Shown here: piece by piece, positions 7,985 to 14,301 of the stretch
Position numbering within the stretch: position 1 is the stretch's first letter
How the letters are laid out: every line of letters begins with the position of its first letter
DNA from: Streptomyces rhizoryzae
GTDB lineage: Bacteria > Actinomycetota > Actinomycetes > Streptomycetales > Streptomycetaceae
Reading direction: 5' to 3'
Length of the DNA stretch: 64,000 bases
NCBI RefSeq assembly: GCF_023155275.1
Contig: NZ_JALMUV010000015.1
Location: forward strand, 62,001-126,000
Notes under the pieces: model-generated
What the model was told of the DNA's origin: nothing
Database searches by the model: none
Seen by the model: the letters and a program-made list of their open reading frames with translations, nothing else
Program-made: the position numbers and the translations under genes

Positions 7985-8236
7985 TCACCCGCCGCGGCCC
8001 ACGGCGTCCGGTGCGGCCGCGGCGGACGGCGGGACGGGCCCGGCCGGGCAGTCGAGGTGCCGGACCCGGGTGTCGGAGCCGGGGAAGAAGACCCAGACCT
8101 GATCGGTCTCCGCCCACCGGACGTCGTAGGGCGGGGTGCCGTCCGCGTGGTGCAGGCCGACGACCTTCCCGTCCAGCCGGACGGCGCCGGTGCCCGGGCA
8201 CTCGACCACCAGCTGATCGCCTACGTGTGCCTTCAC
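7985..8236 (-). CDS. DUF1918 domain protein
   Basis: The small protein (about 83 residues) has the DUF1918 pattern: MKAHVGDQLVVECP near the start, then the dihydrofolate-reductase-like beta segment GKVVGLHHADGTPPYDVRWAETDQVWVFFPGSD. GTG at 8236 is chosen because the family usually begins with the KAHVGD block and GAAGGGG lies nine bases upstream; the open frame reaches an ATG at 8257. The function of the family is unknown, but it commonly neighbours stress genes. It is followed at once by the universal stress protein. A box resembling the DosR-type repeat lies about 90 bases upstream. Confidence 0.85.
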   Translation of the reverse strand: MKAHVGDQLVVECPGTGAVRLDGKVVGLHHADGTPPYDVRWAETDQVWVFFPGSDTRVRHLDCPAGPVPPSAAAAPDAVGRGG

Positions 8237-8322
8237 TGCCGTCACCCCTTCGCGCACCGGTGTCCTGAGGCGAATGTGCCACAGGCACCGCGGAGCGGTT
8301 ATGGGGCGAATCGCCCGGAGAA

Positions 8323-8338
8323 AAGGCCGTCCGGCCCA
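8323..8338. promoter_or_regulatory. Imperfect DosR/OsdR-like inverted repeat, box 5
   Basis: AAGGCC-GTCC-GGCCCA has the same geometry as the other boxes but loses one G in the left half. It lies between the divergent DUF1918-Usp operon (start 8236) and the cyclic-nucleotide-binding gene (start 8443), roughly 90 and 105 bases from each. This weaker match is reported for its position. Confidence 0.35.
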
Positions 8339-8400
8339 GGGGGGCGGGGTCCGACCGGGACTCGTCCGGGCCCGCCGGGCCGCACTGCACTGGGACCAGG

Positions 8401-8418
8401 CGTCCGGGATCCCGGACG
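8401..8418. promoter_or_regulatory. Perfect 18-base palindrome upstream of a cNMP-binding gene
   Basis: CGTCCGGGATCCCGGACG is a perfect, uninterrupted palindrome ending 24 bases before the ATG at 8443. It could be an operator or a 5' leader hairpin close to the ribosome-binding site. Neither role can be shown from sequence. Confidence 0.5.
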
Positions 8419-8442
8419 GCGGCCGGCGACCAGGAGGCAGCC

Positions 8443-8892
8443 ATGACCACCACCCCCCTGCTGCACCGCCTCCCGCCGAACGGCCGGGAGCGCCTGCTCG
8501 CCTTCTCCCACGAGGTGTCGTTTCCGGAGGGCAGCCGCCTCTTCGAGGAGGGCGGCGCCGCCGACCAGTTCTGGATCATCCGCACCGGTTCGGTGAACCT
8601 CGACATCCGGATGGCGGGCCGGCGGCCGGCCGTGGTCGATCTGCTCGGCCCGGGCGACCTGGTGGGCTGGTCGTGGCTGGTACCGCCGTACCGCTGGCGG
8701 ATGGGCGCCGAGGCGTTCACCCTCGTCCGGGCCCATGAGTTCGACGCGACCTCGGTGCGCGCGCTGTGCGAGGCGGACCCGGTCCTCGGACTGGCGGTGA
8801 CCCGCCGGGTCCTCGACGTGGTCGCCCGCCGCCTGCTCGCCACCCGCCACCGGCTGATCGACCTCAGCGGCGCGGGCGCCCGGGTCAGCTGA
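8443..8892 (+). CDS. Cyclic nucleotide-binding domain protein without a DNA-binding domain
   Basis: The 149-residue protein is essentially a single cNMP-binding (Crp/Fnr-type) beta-roll: FPEGSRLFEEGGAADQFWIIRTGSV, then VDLLGPGDLVGWSWLVPPYRW, followed by the dimerisation-type helix. It ends after LATRHRLIDL with no room for the winged helix of Crp/Fnr regulators. The canonical phosphate-binding cassette is not preserved (GWSWLVPPYRW occupies its place), so the ligand may not be cAMP. Such stand-alone domains may act as sensors or partners of other proteins. It lies downstream of the perfect palindrome and of box 5. Confidence 0.85.
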   Translation: MTTTPLLHRLPPNGRERLLAFSHEVSFPEGSRLFEEGGAADQFWIIRTGSVNLDIRMAGRRPAVVDLLGPGDLVGWSWLVPPYRWRMGAEAFTLVRAHEFDATSVRALCEADPVLGLAVTRRVLDVVARRLLATRHRLIDLSGAGARVS

Positions 8893-9021
8893 CCGCCCCT
8901 GTGAACGGGGCCCCGCGCCCCGGCGCCGCACACCGGGACGGACGCCCTGCTGGCGCCCGTCCCGGCAGCGGAGGACCATTCCGCGTACATGCCACGATCG
9001 GCGCGGCGGGCCGCCCGCGCC

Positions 9022-9061
9022 AAGGCCCGGACGGGCCACGCCGAACAGGGCCGTTCGGCCC
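9022..9061. promoter_or_regulatory. Pair of DosR/OsdR-like boxes in a convergent gap
   Basis: At 9048-9061 GGGCC-GTTC-GGCCC is a perfect interrupted repeat. At 9024-9037 GGCCC-GGAC-GGGCC has the same spacing with the G and C runs shifted. The two are spaced 24 bases apart, start to start. They lie between the 3' ends of two convergent genes (8892 and 9111), where no coding start was found, so the target is not evident. Confidence 0.4.
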
Positions 9062-9110
9062 CGCGGAACCGGGCGCACCGCCGGCCCCGGACCGCCCGCC
9101 CCGGCTTTTG

Positions 9111-10160
9111 CTACCCCGCCGCCGGCCGCGGCCGGACCGCCGGTGCGGTGCGGCCCTCCACCAGTGCCGTGCGGCCCTCCACCAGCACGCTCACCCCGTC
9201 CAGGACCCGGGCCAGGCCGAACTCGAAGAGCGTGTCCAGGGTCACCGCGTCCTCGCCGTTGCCGCCCAGCCCCGCGTACATCGGATACCGGCCGGAGCGG
9301 ATGATCCGCTCGTAGGCCGGACCCATCGCGGCCATCCACTGCCGCCGGTCCAGCCCCGTGCGCTGCTCGGCCTCCAGGTCGTCCTCCAGGCTCGCCGCGG
9401 TGCCGCGCACGTGGTTGACCAGGGTGAGGGCCAGGTGGAGCAGCGTCACCGGGTCCATCCCCTCGACCCGCGCCATGGTCCACTCGATGAGCGCCATCGC
9501 CCGCGGCATCGGCTGCGGGCGGCTGACCGACAGGTACTGGGCGAGCCAGGGATGCCGCCGGTAGAGCGCCCACTGGAGGCGCGCGCCCGCCTCCATCCGC
9601 TCCCGCCAGCCCTCCGGCGCCGGGTCCGGCACCCGCACCTCGGCGAACACGGCGTCTGCCATCAGCAGCACCAGCTCGTCCTTGCCCGCCACGTACCGGT
9701 ACAGCGCCATCGAGGACACCCCGAACCCGGCCGCCACCCGGCGCATCGACACCGCCCGCAGCCCCTCCGCGTCGGCGATCCCGATCCCGGCCCGGACGAT
9801 CCGCGCACGGCTCAGCCCCCCGTCCGCCTCCCGCGCCCGCCGCTCCTTCCGCTCCCCGGCGCCACCGGACACCCGGCGGGGGCCGGTGCCCGCCTGTGCT
9901 GATGCCTCGTCAAGTTGCTTGCTGCTCACTGCCGTTGACGTTTCCGCCACGACCGTCCCGACGCCCGGCACCACCTGGACCACGCCCTCCTGGCCCAGGG
10001 CGGTGAGCGCCTTGGTGGCGGTCGCCATCGCCACCCCCCACTCCTTGGTGATCCGCCGGGTCGACGGCACCCGGTCGCCCGGGGCCAGGTCGCCCGCGGT
10101 GATGCGGGCCCGGATCTCGTCCGCTATCCGGCGGTAGGGCGGTGGTGCGGAGCGGTCCAC
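9111..10160 (-). CDS. GntR-TetR hybrid transcriptional regulator
   Basis: The 349-residue protein joins two DNA-binding modules. Residues 1-75 are a GntR winged helix (PYRRIADEIRARITAGDLAPGDRVPSTR, ATKALTALGQEGVV). After a linker, a TetR-type helix-turn-helix follows near 120-170 (GLRAVSMRRVAAGFGVSSMALYRYVAGKDEL), then a TetR C-terminal domain of the tetracycline-repressor type. GTG at 10160 is preferred to TTG at 10166 because GGAGG lies six bases before GTG. It is divergent from a DHA2 exporter, the classic layout for a drug-responsive repressor and its pump. Twin CACTAGT-type sites lie between the genes. Confidence 0.9.
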   Translation of the reverse strand: MDRSAPPPYRRIADEIRARITAGDLAPGDRVPSTRRITKEWGVAMATATKALTALGQEGVVQVVPGVGTVVAETSTAVSSKQLDEASAQAGTGPRRVSGGAGERKERRAREADGGLSRARIVRAGIGIADAEGLRAVSMRRVAAGFGVSSMALYRYVAGKDELVLLMADAVFAEVRVPDPAPEGWRERMEAGARLQWALYRRHPWLAQYLSVSRPQPMPRAMALIEWTMARVEGMDPVTLLHLALTLVNHVRGTAASLEDDLEAEQRTGLDRRQWMAAMGPAYERIIRSGRYPMYAGLGGNGEDAVTLDTLFEFGLARVLDGVSVLVEGRTALVEGRTAPAVRPRPAAG

Positions 10161-10172
10161 AGACAACCTCCG

Positions 10173-10180
10173 TACTAGTG
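10173..10180. promoter_or_regulatory. ACTAGT operator candidate, proximal to the regulator
   Basis: TACTAGTG is centred on the palindrome ACTAGT and lies 13-20 bases upstream of the GntR-TetR start codon, next to its ribosome-binding site. A matching site lies exactly 100 bases away at 10273. GntR-type winged helices often bind short palindromes with a central TAG/CTA, so autorepression here is plausible. Confidence 0.4.
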
Positions 10181-10272
10181 CGCCGAGGGGAATTCCCCGG
10201 CGGGCCGTGGGCCGTTGAGCGTAACAGTGCTCCCGTGGAGCCTTCTCCGCGGCATTGCCCGGCGCCGAGGTG

Positions 10273-10280
10273 CACTAGTG
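10273..10280. promoter_or_regulatory. CACTAGTG operator candidate, upstream of the exporter
   Basis: CACTAGTG is a perfect 8-base palindrome within GTGCACTAGTGTGAC, 72-79 bases upstream of the exporter start. Together with the site at 10173 it brackets the divergent promoter region. Binding by the hybrid regulator is inferred from position and symmetry. Confidence 0.4.
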
Positions 10281-10351
10281 TGACGAACCCCTAACAGCGG
10301 TGTGCCACCAGGGCTTTGTGGTGCCAGCTGCGCCTGCTTACGCTGTCCGCC

Positions 10352-12031
10352 ATGTCCTCCACCTCGCCAACACCCGCCGCGTCGGCCGCCGCTGGCGCTT
10401 CCGGCGCCCCCGGTGCGCACGCTTCCGCCGCGGCGGAAGCACGCACGTATACCTCGTATACCCCCGCTCCGCCGGGCGGCCCGGCGCCGAGGGCGGGCCG
10501 CCGGGAGTGGACCGCCCTGGCCGTCCTCCTGCTGCCCTGCCTGCTGGTCTCGATGGACGTCTCGGTGCTCTACTTCGCCGTACCGTTCCTCACCGCCCAA
10601 CTGGAGCCCAGCGCCGTCCAGCAGCTGTGGATCCTCGACGTCTACGGCTTCGTCCTCGCCGGCCTGCTGATCACCATGGGCGCGCTCGGCGACCGCATCG
10701 GCCGCCGCCGGCTGCTGCTGGCCGGCGCCGCTCTCTTCGGCCTCGCCTCCTGCCTGGCGGCGTACGCGCAGAGCGCCGGCCTGTTGATCGCGGCCCGGGC
10801 ACTGCTCGGGGTCGGCGGCGCCACCCTGATGCCGTCCACCCTCGCCCTGATCCGCAACCTCTTCCCCGACGCTCGGCAGCGCGGCAAGGCCATCGCCGCC
10901 TGGTCCGCGGCGGTGACCGGCGGCATCGCCATCGGGCCGGTGCTCAGCGGGGCGCTGCTGGAGCACTTCTGGTGGGGTTCGGTCTTCCTGGTCAACACCC
11001 CGGCGATGGTGCTGCTCCTGGTGTGCGGGCCGCTGCTGCTCCCGGAGTTCCGCAACCCCGCGGGCGGCCGCTTCGACCTGTTGGGGTCCGCGCTGTCCCT
11101 GGCGGCGATGCTGTCCGCGGTCTACGGCATCAAGGAGATCGCCCGCGACGGTCTGGCCCCCGTGCCGGTCGCCGCCCTGGCCACCGGTCTGCTGGCGGCC
11201 GCCGCGTTCGTCCACCGGCAGCGCACGGCCCGGTACCCGATGCTCGACCTGGAGCTGTTCCGGCAGCGCGGGTTCAGCGGGTCGGTGCTGATGAACCTGC
11301 TGGCGATGTTCGCGGTCGTCGGCTGCGCGGTGTTCTTCACCCAGTACCTCCAGACCGTCCGGGGCATGAGCCCGATGCGCGCCGCGCTGTGGAACATGGC
11401 GCCGACGCTGCTGGTGGGCGGGGTGGCGCCGCTGTCCGCCGTGCTCGCCCGCCGACTGGACCGGTCCGTCGTCATCGCGGCCGGCTTCGCCCTCGCGGCC
11501 GGCGGCTTCGTCTGGCTCTCCCGGGCGGAGGCGTCCTCCCCGCTCCTGGTCGTGCTGGCCGGCTGCGCGCTCTACGCCTGCGGCCTGATGGCCGTGATGG
11601 CGCTCGGCAACGAACTCGCCCTGGGGGCCGCACCACCGGAACGGGCGGGCGCCGCCTCGGCCGTCCTGGAGTCGGGCACCGAACTGGGCGGTGCGCTGGG
11701 CATGGCGGTCCTCGGCACCATCGGGAGCGCGGTCTACCGCGACGGCATGCGGGGCGCGGTGCCCGCCGGCCTCCCGGCGCGGGCCGCCGACACGGCGCGG
11801 GAGACCCTCGCCGGGGCCCTCGCGGTCGCCGACCGGCTCCCGGGCCGGGCCGGCCAGGCGCTGGCGACCGCCGCCCGGGACGCCTTCACGCACGGTCTGC
11901 ACACCGCCGTGCTGTGCGCCGCGGGCGTGCTGGCCGCGGCGGCGGTGCTGGCGGTGCCGCTGCTGCGCGGCATACGGACGACACCGGACGCGGCCGGGGA
12001 CGGGGACGGGGGCACCGGCCGTCCGGCGTGA
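10352..12031 (+). CDS. MFS drug exporter, DHA2 (14-helix) type
   Basis: The 559-residue protein is a major facilitator of the QacA/SmvA/LfrA type. The first helix contains LLVSMDVSVLYFAVPFL, the antiporter motif A appears as GALGDRIGRRR, and the length fits fourteen membrane helices. The N-terminal 55 residues are a low-complexity Ala/Ser/Pro tail. ATG at 10352 was chosen as the first plausible start; an upstream in-frame ATG at 10316 lacks a ribosome-binding site. Such proteins export cationic drugs or biocides in exchange for protons. It is divergent from the hybrid repressor, its probable regulator. The gene ends near the palindrome at 12111. Confidence 0.92.
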   Translation: MSSTSPTPAASAAAGASGAPGAHASAAAEARTYTSYTPAPPGGPAPRAGRREWTALAVLLLPCLLVSMDVSVLYFAVPFLTAQLEPSAVQQLWILDVYGFVLAGLLITMGALGDRIGRRRLLLAGAALFGLASCLAAYAQSAGLLIAARALLGVGGATLMPSTLALIRNLFPDARQRGKAIAAWSAAVTGGIAIGPVLSGALLEHFWWGSVFLVNTPAMVLLLVCGPLLLPEFRNPAGGRFDLLGSALSLAAMLSAVYGIKEIARDGLAPVPVAALATGLLAAAAFVHRQRTARYPMLDLELFRQRGFSGSVLMNLLAMFAVVGCAVFFTQYLQTVRGMSPMRAALWNMAPTLLVGGVAPLSAVLARRLDRSVVIAAGFALAAGGFVWLSRAEASSPLLVVLAGCALYACGLMAVMALGNELALGAAPPERAGAASAVLESGTELGGALGMAVLGTIGSAVYRDGMRGAVPAGLPARAADTARETLAGALAVADRLPGRAGQALATAARDAFTHGLHTAVLCAAGVLAAAAVLAVPLLRGIRTTPDAAGDGDGGTGRPA

Positions 12032-12110
12032 GACGGCGGGCGGCGGGTACGGCACCGCCCGTCACGGCCCGCCCGTCACGTCCGGCCCGCCACGGCTCCC
12101 GCCCGTAGCA

Positions 12111-12128
12111 GCTCCGCCGCGGCGGAGC
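12111..12128. terminator. Bidirectional terminator hairpin
   Basis: GCTCCGCCGCGGCGGAGC is a perfect 18-base palindrome between two convergent genes, the exporter (ends 12031) and the DUF488 gene (ends 12136). There is no T-tract, which is common for actinomycete terminators. Confidence 0.55.
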
Positions 12129-12135
12129 CGGGCCC

Positions 12136-12675
12136 TCAGTCGCCCAGCCGCGGCCGGCCCGCGTCGTACACCAGCAGCCGCTCCCCGGGCAGGAGCCGGG
12201 CCTCGGGGCTGACCGGGTGCGGACGCAGCCGGCCGTCGTGCATGAGGTGGCGGACCTCGGTGCCGCGGGCCAGTACCACGAAGTCGGCGATCATCCTGCG
12301 GTGGCAGCGCCACCACACCGTCTCGGCGCACATCACCGCGGTGCGCTCCGCGGCGGCCTCGACGAGCAGCTCGTCCACCGCCGCGACGAACTCCGGGGTG
12401 CGCATGTGCCCGGCGTACCCGGTGAAGGACTGGTTGCGCAGCGCCGTGTCCGGCGTGTCCGGAGCGGCCTTCCGCCAGCCGCCGAGCCGCTTCTCCCAGC
12501 GGTAGGCGAGGCCCGCCTCCGGCACCCACCGCGCCATGGCGTCGCGTCCGGCGTCGGGGTTGTGCCGGCTGCCGGGCGCCGTCCGCACATCGACCAGGCG
12601 GCGCACCTCCGCTCCCCGCAACAGCCGCGCCATCTCCGCGGCGGTCGCCGTACCGTGTCCGAACGTCAGCAGCAT
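12136..12675 (-). CDS. DUF488 family protein
   Basis: The 179-residue protein shows the DUF488 pattern: LLTFGHGTATAAEMARLL at the start, LVDVRTAPGSRHNP, and a C-terminal segment TAVMCAETVWWRCHRRMIADF with a cysteine and histidines typical of the family. The biochemical role of DUF488 proteins is not settled. ATG at 12675 is preferred to GTG at 12687, since GGAGAGG lies just before the ATG. Two direct GGGTATA repeats lie about 50-65 bases upstream on the coding strand and are the most AT-rich sequence around. Confidence 0.85.
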   Translation of the reverse strand: MLLTFGHGTATAAEMARLLRGAEVRRLVDVRTAPGSRHNPDAGRDAMARWVPEAGLAYRWEKRLGGWRKAAPDTPDTALRNQSFTGYAGHMRTPEFVAAVDELLVEAAAERTAVMCAETVWWRCHRRMIADFVVLARGTEVRHLMHDGRLRPHPVSPEARLLPGERLLVYDAGRPRLGD

Positions 12676-12721
12676 GGTCCTCTCCACCGTCCGGCAGCAG
12701 GGGGGAGCGAGGGGGGCCTTT

Positions 12722-12740
12722 ATACCCGATGGCTATACCC
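12722..12740 (-). promoter_or_regulatory. Tandem GGGTAT elements upstream of the DUF488 gene
   Basis: On the minus strand GGGTATA occurs twice, 13 bases apart, 47-65 bases upstream of the DUF488 start. GGGTAT resembles the -10 element of sigma-B-type promoters, but no GNNT element stands at the proper distance from either copy. The promoter role is tentative. Confidence 0.3.
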
Positions 12741-12877
12741 AACGGCCGGGTGCCGGGCCGGTTCCGCCCCACCGCGCCCCGGTACGGCGAATCGGTGGCA
12801 ACGGGGGCGGGACGTGTGGGACGCACCCCGGAGTGGAACATCTGCCCGGACAACGGACCCCGGGCAGTGGGAGAGAG

Positions 12878-13444
12878 ATGGCAACCGACGACGCGGCAAC
12901 CGACGGCGCGGCGACCGACGACTTCGTCCTCGACGTGAGCAGGATCCGGGCCGAGGCCCGGCAGAAGATGGCGGCCGGGCCGGTCACCAGCACCTACGGC
13001 CTGGACCGGGAGAAGGTGATCTCCGTCCTCAACGACGTGGTCGCCACCGAGGTGGTGTGCTGGCTGCGCTACACCCGGCACGCCATCTCCGCCACCGGCA
13101 TCGACCGCGCCCAGGTCGCCGCGGAGTTCACCGAGCACGCCGCCGAGGAGCTGGACCACGGCCGCCGCGCCGCCGAGCGGATCTCCCAGCTCGGCGGCCG
13201 GCCCGACTTCGACCCGGCCGGACTGACCCGCCGCGCCCACACCGAATACACCGCCCCCGCCGACGACGACCTGACGGCCATGCTGGAGCACAACCTCGTC
13301 GCCGAACGCATCGTGATCTCGACGTACCAGGAGATCGCCCGCTGGCTCGGCGACCACGACCCCACCACGCGCCGGCTCATCGAGTCGATCCTGGAGGAGG
13401 AAGAGGAGCACGCCGACGACCTCCTGGACCTGCTGGCGCGGTAG
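12878..13444 (+). CDS. Ferritin-like / bacterioferritin-type protein
   Basis: The 188-residue protein is a four-helix ferritin-like protein after a 20-residue acidic tail. Metal-ligand helices are visible: VVATEVVCWLRYTRHA, EHAAEELDHGRRAAERI, HNLVAERIVISTYQEI and EEEEEHADDLLDLL, giving the E-ExxH-E-ExxH set of a di-iron site. It probably stores or oxidises iron, limiting Fenton chemistry under stress. ATG at 12878 follows GGGAGAGAG; longer in-frame extensions have no family similarity. It is divergent from the DUF488 gene. Confidence 0.88.
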   Translation: MATDDAATDGAATDDFVLDVSRIRAEARQKMAAGPVTSTYGLDREKVISVLNDVVATEVVCWLRYTRHAISATGIDRAQVAAEFTEHAAEELDHGRRAAERISQLGGRPDFDPAGLTRRAHTEYTAPADDDLTAMLEHNLVAERIVISTYQEIARWLGDHDPTTRRLIESILEEEEEHADDLLDLLAR

Positions 13445-13593
13445 CCGGGCCGGCGCGGGCGCCCCGGCCGGCGCGGGCCCGTACGGGGCGGAATTCCCGG
13501 CCCGCGCGCCGCCTGCGCCGTACCGCGCTTCTATGGTGGAAGGAGCGACCCGTGGGGCGACCCAGGGGAGACGCCCCCATGACGCGCCGGGCA

Positions 13594-13716
13594 GCCGAGC
13601 CGCCAGGAGGTGCGGTGCGGTCCGGTTGTTCCGGCGCCGGCGGGGCACCCGCAGGGCAGGCCCGGAAACGAGGGCCCGGAAGGGACGGGGCGGACCGCAC
13701 CTCCTGGCGGCTCGGC
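13594..13716. repeat. Perfect 23-base inverted repeat with a 77-base loop
   Basis: The arm at 13594-13616 (beginning GCCGAGCCGCCAGGAGG) is exactly complementary to 13694-13716 (ending CCTCCTGGCGGCTCGGC). The 305-base gap between the ferritin-like gene and the next gene is mainly this structure. The left arm has a duplicated GCGGT pentamer. It could be a large RNA hairpin, a terminator or a miniature mobile element; nothing distinguishes these here. An open frame passes through it in frame with the next gene, but no ribosome-binding site was seen. Confidence 0.6.
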
Positions 13717-13749
13717 CGCCCCTGGCGACAGCGCCGATCGGATACCACC

Positions 13750-14232
13750 ATGAACGAGCAGGCAGGCAACGGACACGGAACACCCGGGAGCGCCCGGCGC
13801 GCCCCCGGAAACCCCGCACCCGCGGCGGCCCCGCGGACGCCCTCGGCGGCCCCGGCCGCGGCATCGAAGCTGCTCCACCCGGTCGGCGCGGTGACGACCA
13901 CGGTCCGCCGCATCCCGGGGGCCGGACGGGTCAGCGGGGCGTTCGACGAGGTGCTGGACACCGTCGGCCTGGTCTCGCCCCGGGCGCGCCGGATCGCCGC
14001 CTACACGGGCGCCGGGCTGCTGGGCGCGTTCGGCGCGGTGGACTGGCCGGTCGCGGCGGCCGGCGCGGCCGCCGTCTGGCTCACCCAGCGGCGCCCCGAC
14101 CGCACCGCGCGGACCGGGCCGGCACCGGAGACGCCGCCGGGCGCCCAGGCACCGGGCCCCGCAGCGGCGGACCGCCCGCCCCAGGACGGCACCGCACCGC
14201 CCGCCCCCTCCGGCGGGGGCCGGACCGACTGA
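13750..14232 (+). CDS. Hypothetical protein, Pro/Ala-rich with one hydrophobic segment
   Basis: The 160-residue protein has low-complexity Pro/Ala/Gly ends and a middle block (about residues 40-115: LLHPVGAVTTTVRRIPGAGR, then RIAAYTGAGLLGAFGAVDWPVAAAGAAAVWL). The hydrophobic part near 78-102 may be one or two membrane helices. I do not recognise a family. It lies 70 bases upstream of the CtpI-like P-type ATPase on the same strand, so a role alongside that transporter is possible. An ATG at 13579 in the same frame would extend it through the inverted repeat, but without a ribosome-binding site. Confidence 0.6.
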   Translation: MNEQAGNGHGTPGSARRAPGNPAPAAAPRTPSAAPAAASKLLHPVGAVTTTVRRIPGAGRVSGAFDEVLDTVGLVSPRARRIAAYTGAGLLGAFGAVDWPVAAAGAAAVWLTQRRPDRTARTGPAPETPPGAQAPGPAAADRPPQDGTAPPAPSGGGRTD

Positions 14233-14301
14233 CAGCGACGCCCCGGCTGCCCCCGACAGCCCGGTTGAACACCGAAGCCCGGCCGACCGGCGAGGTGAGA
14301 C

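Noticed and set aside
8989-9315. 108-codon plus-strand frame in the convergent gap after the cNMP gene
   Set aside because: Its second half is antisense to the GntR-TetR gene, its composition is Arg/Ser/Pro only, and no ribosome-binding site was seen.
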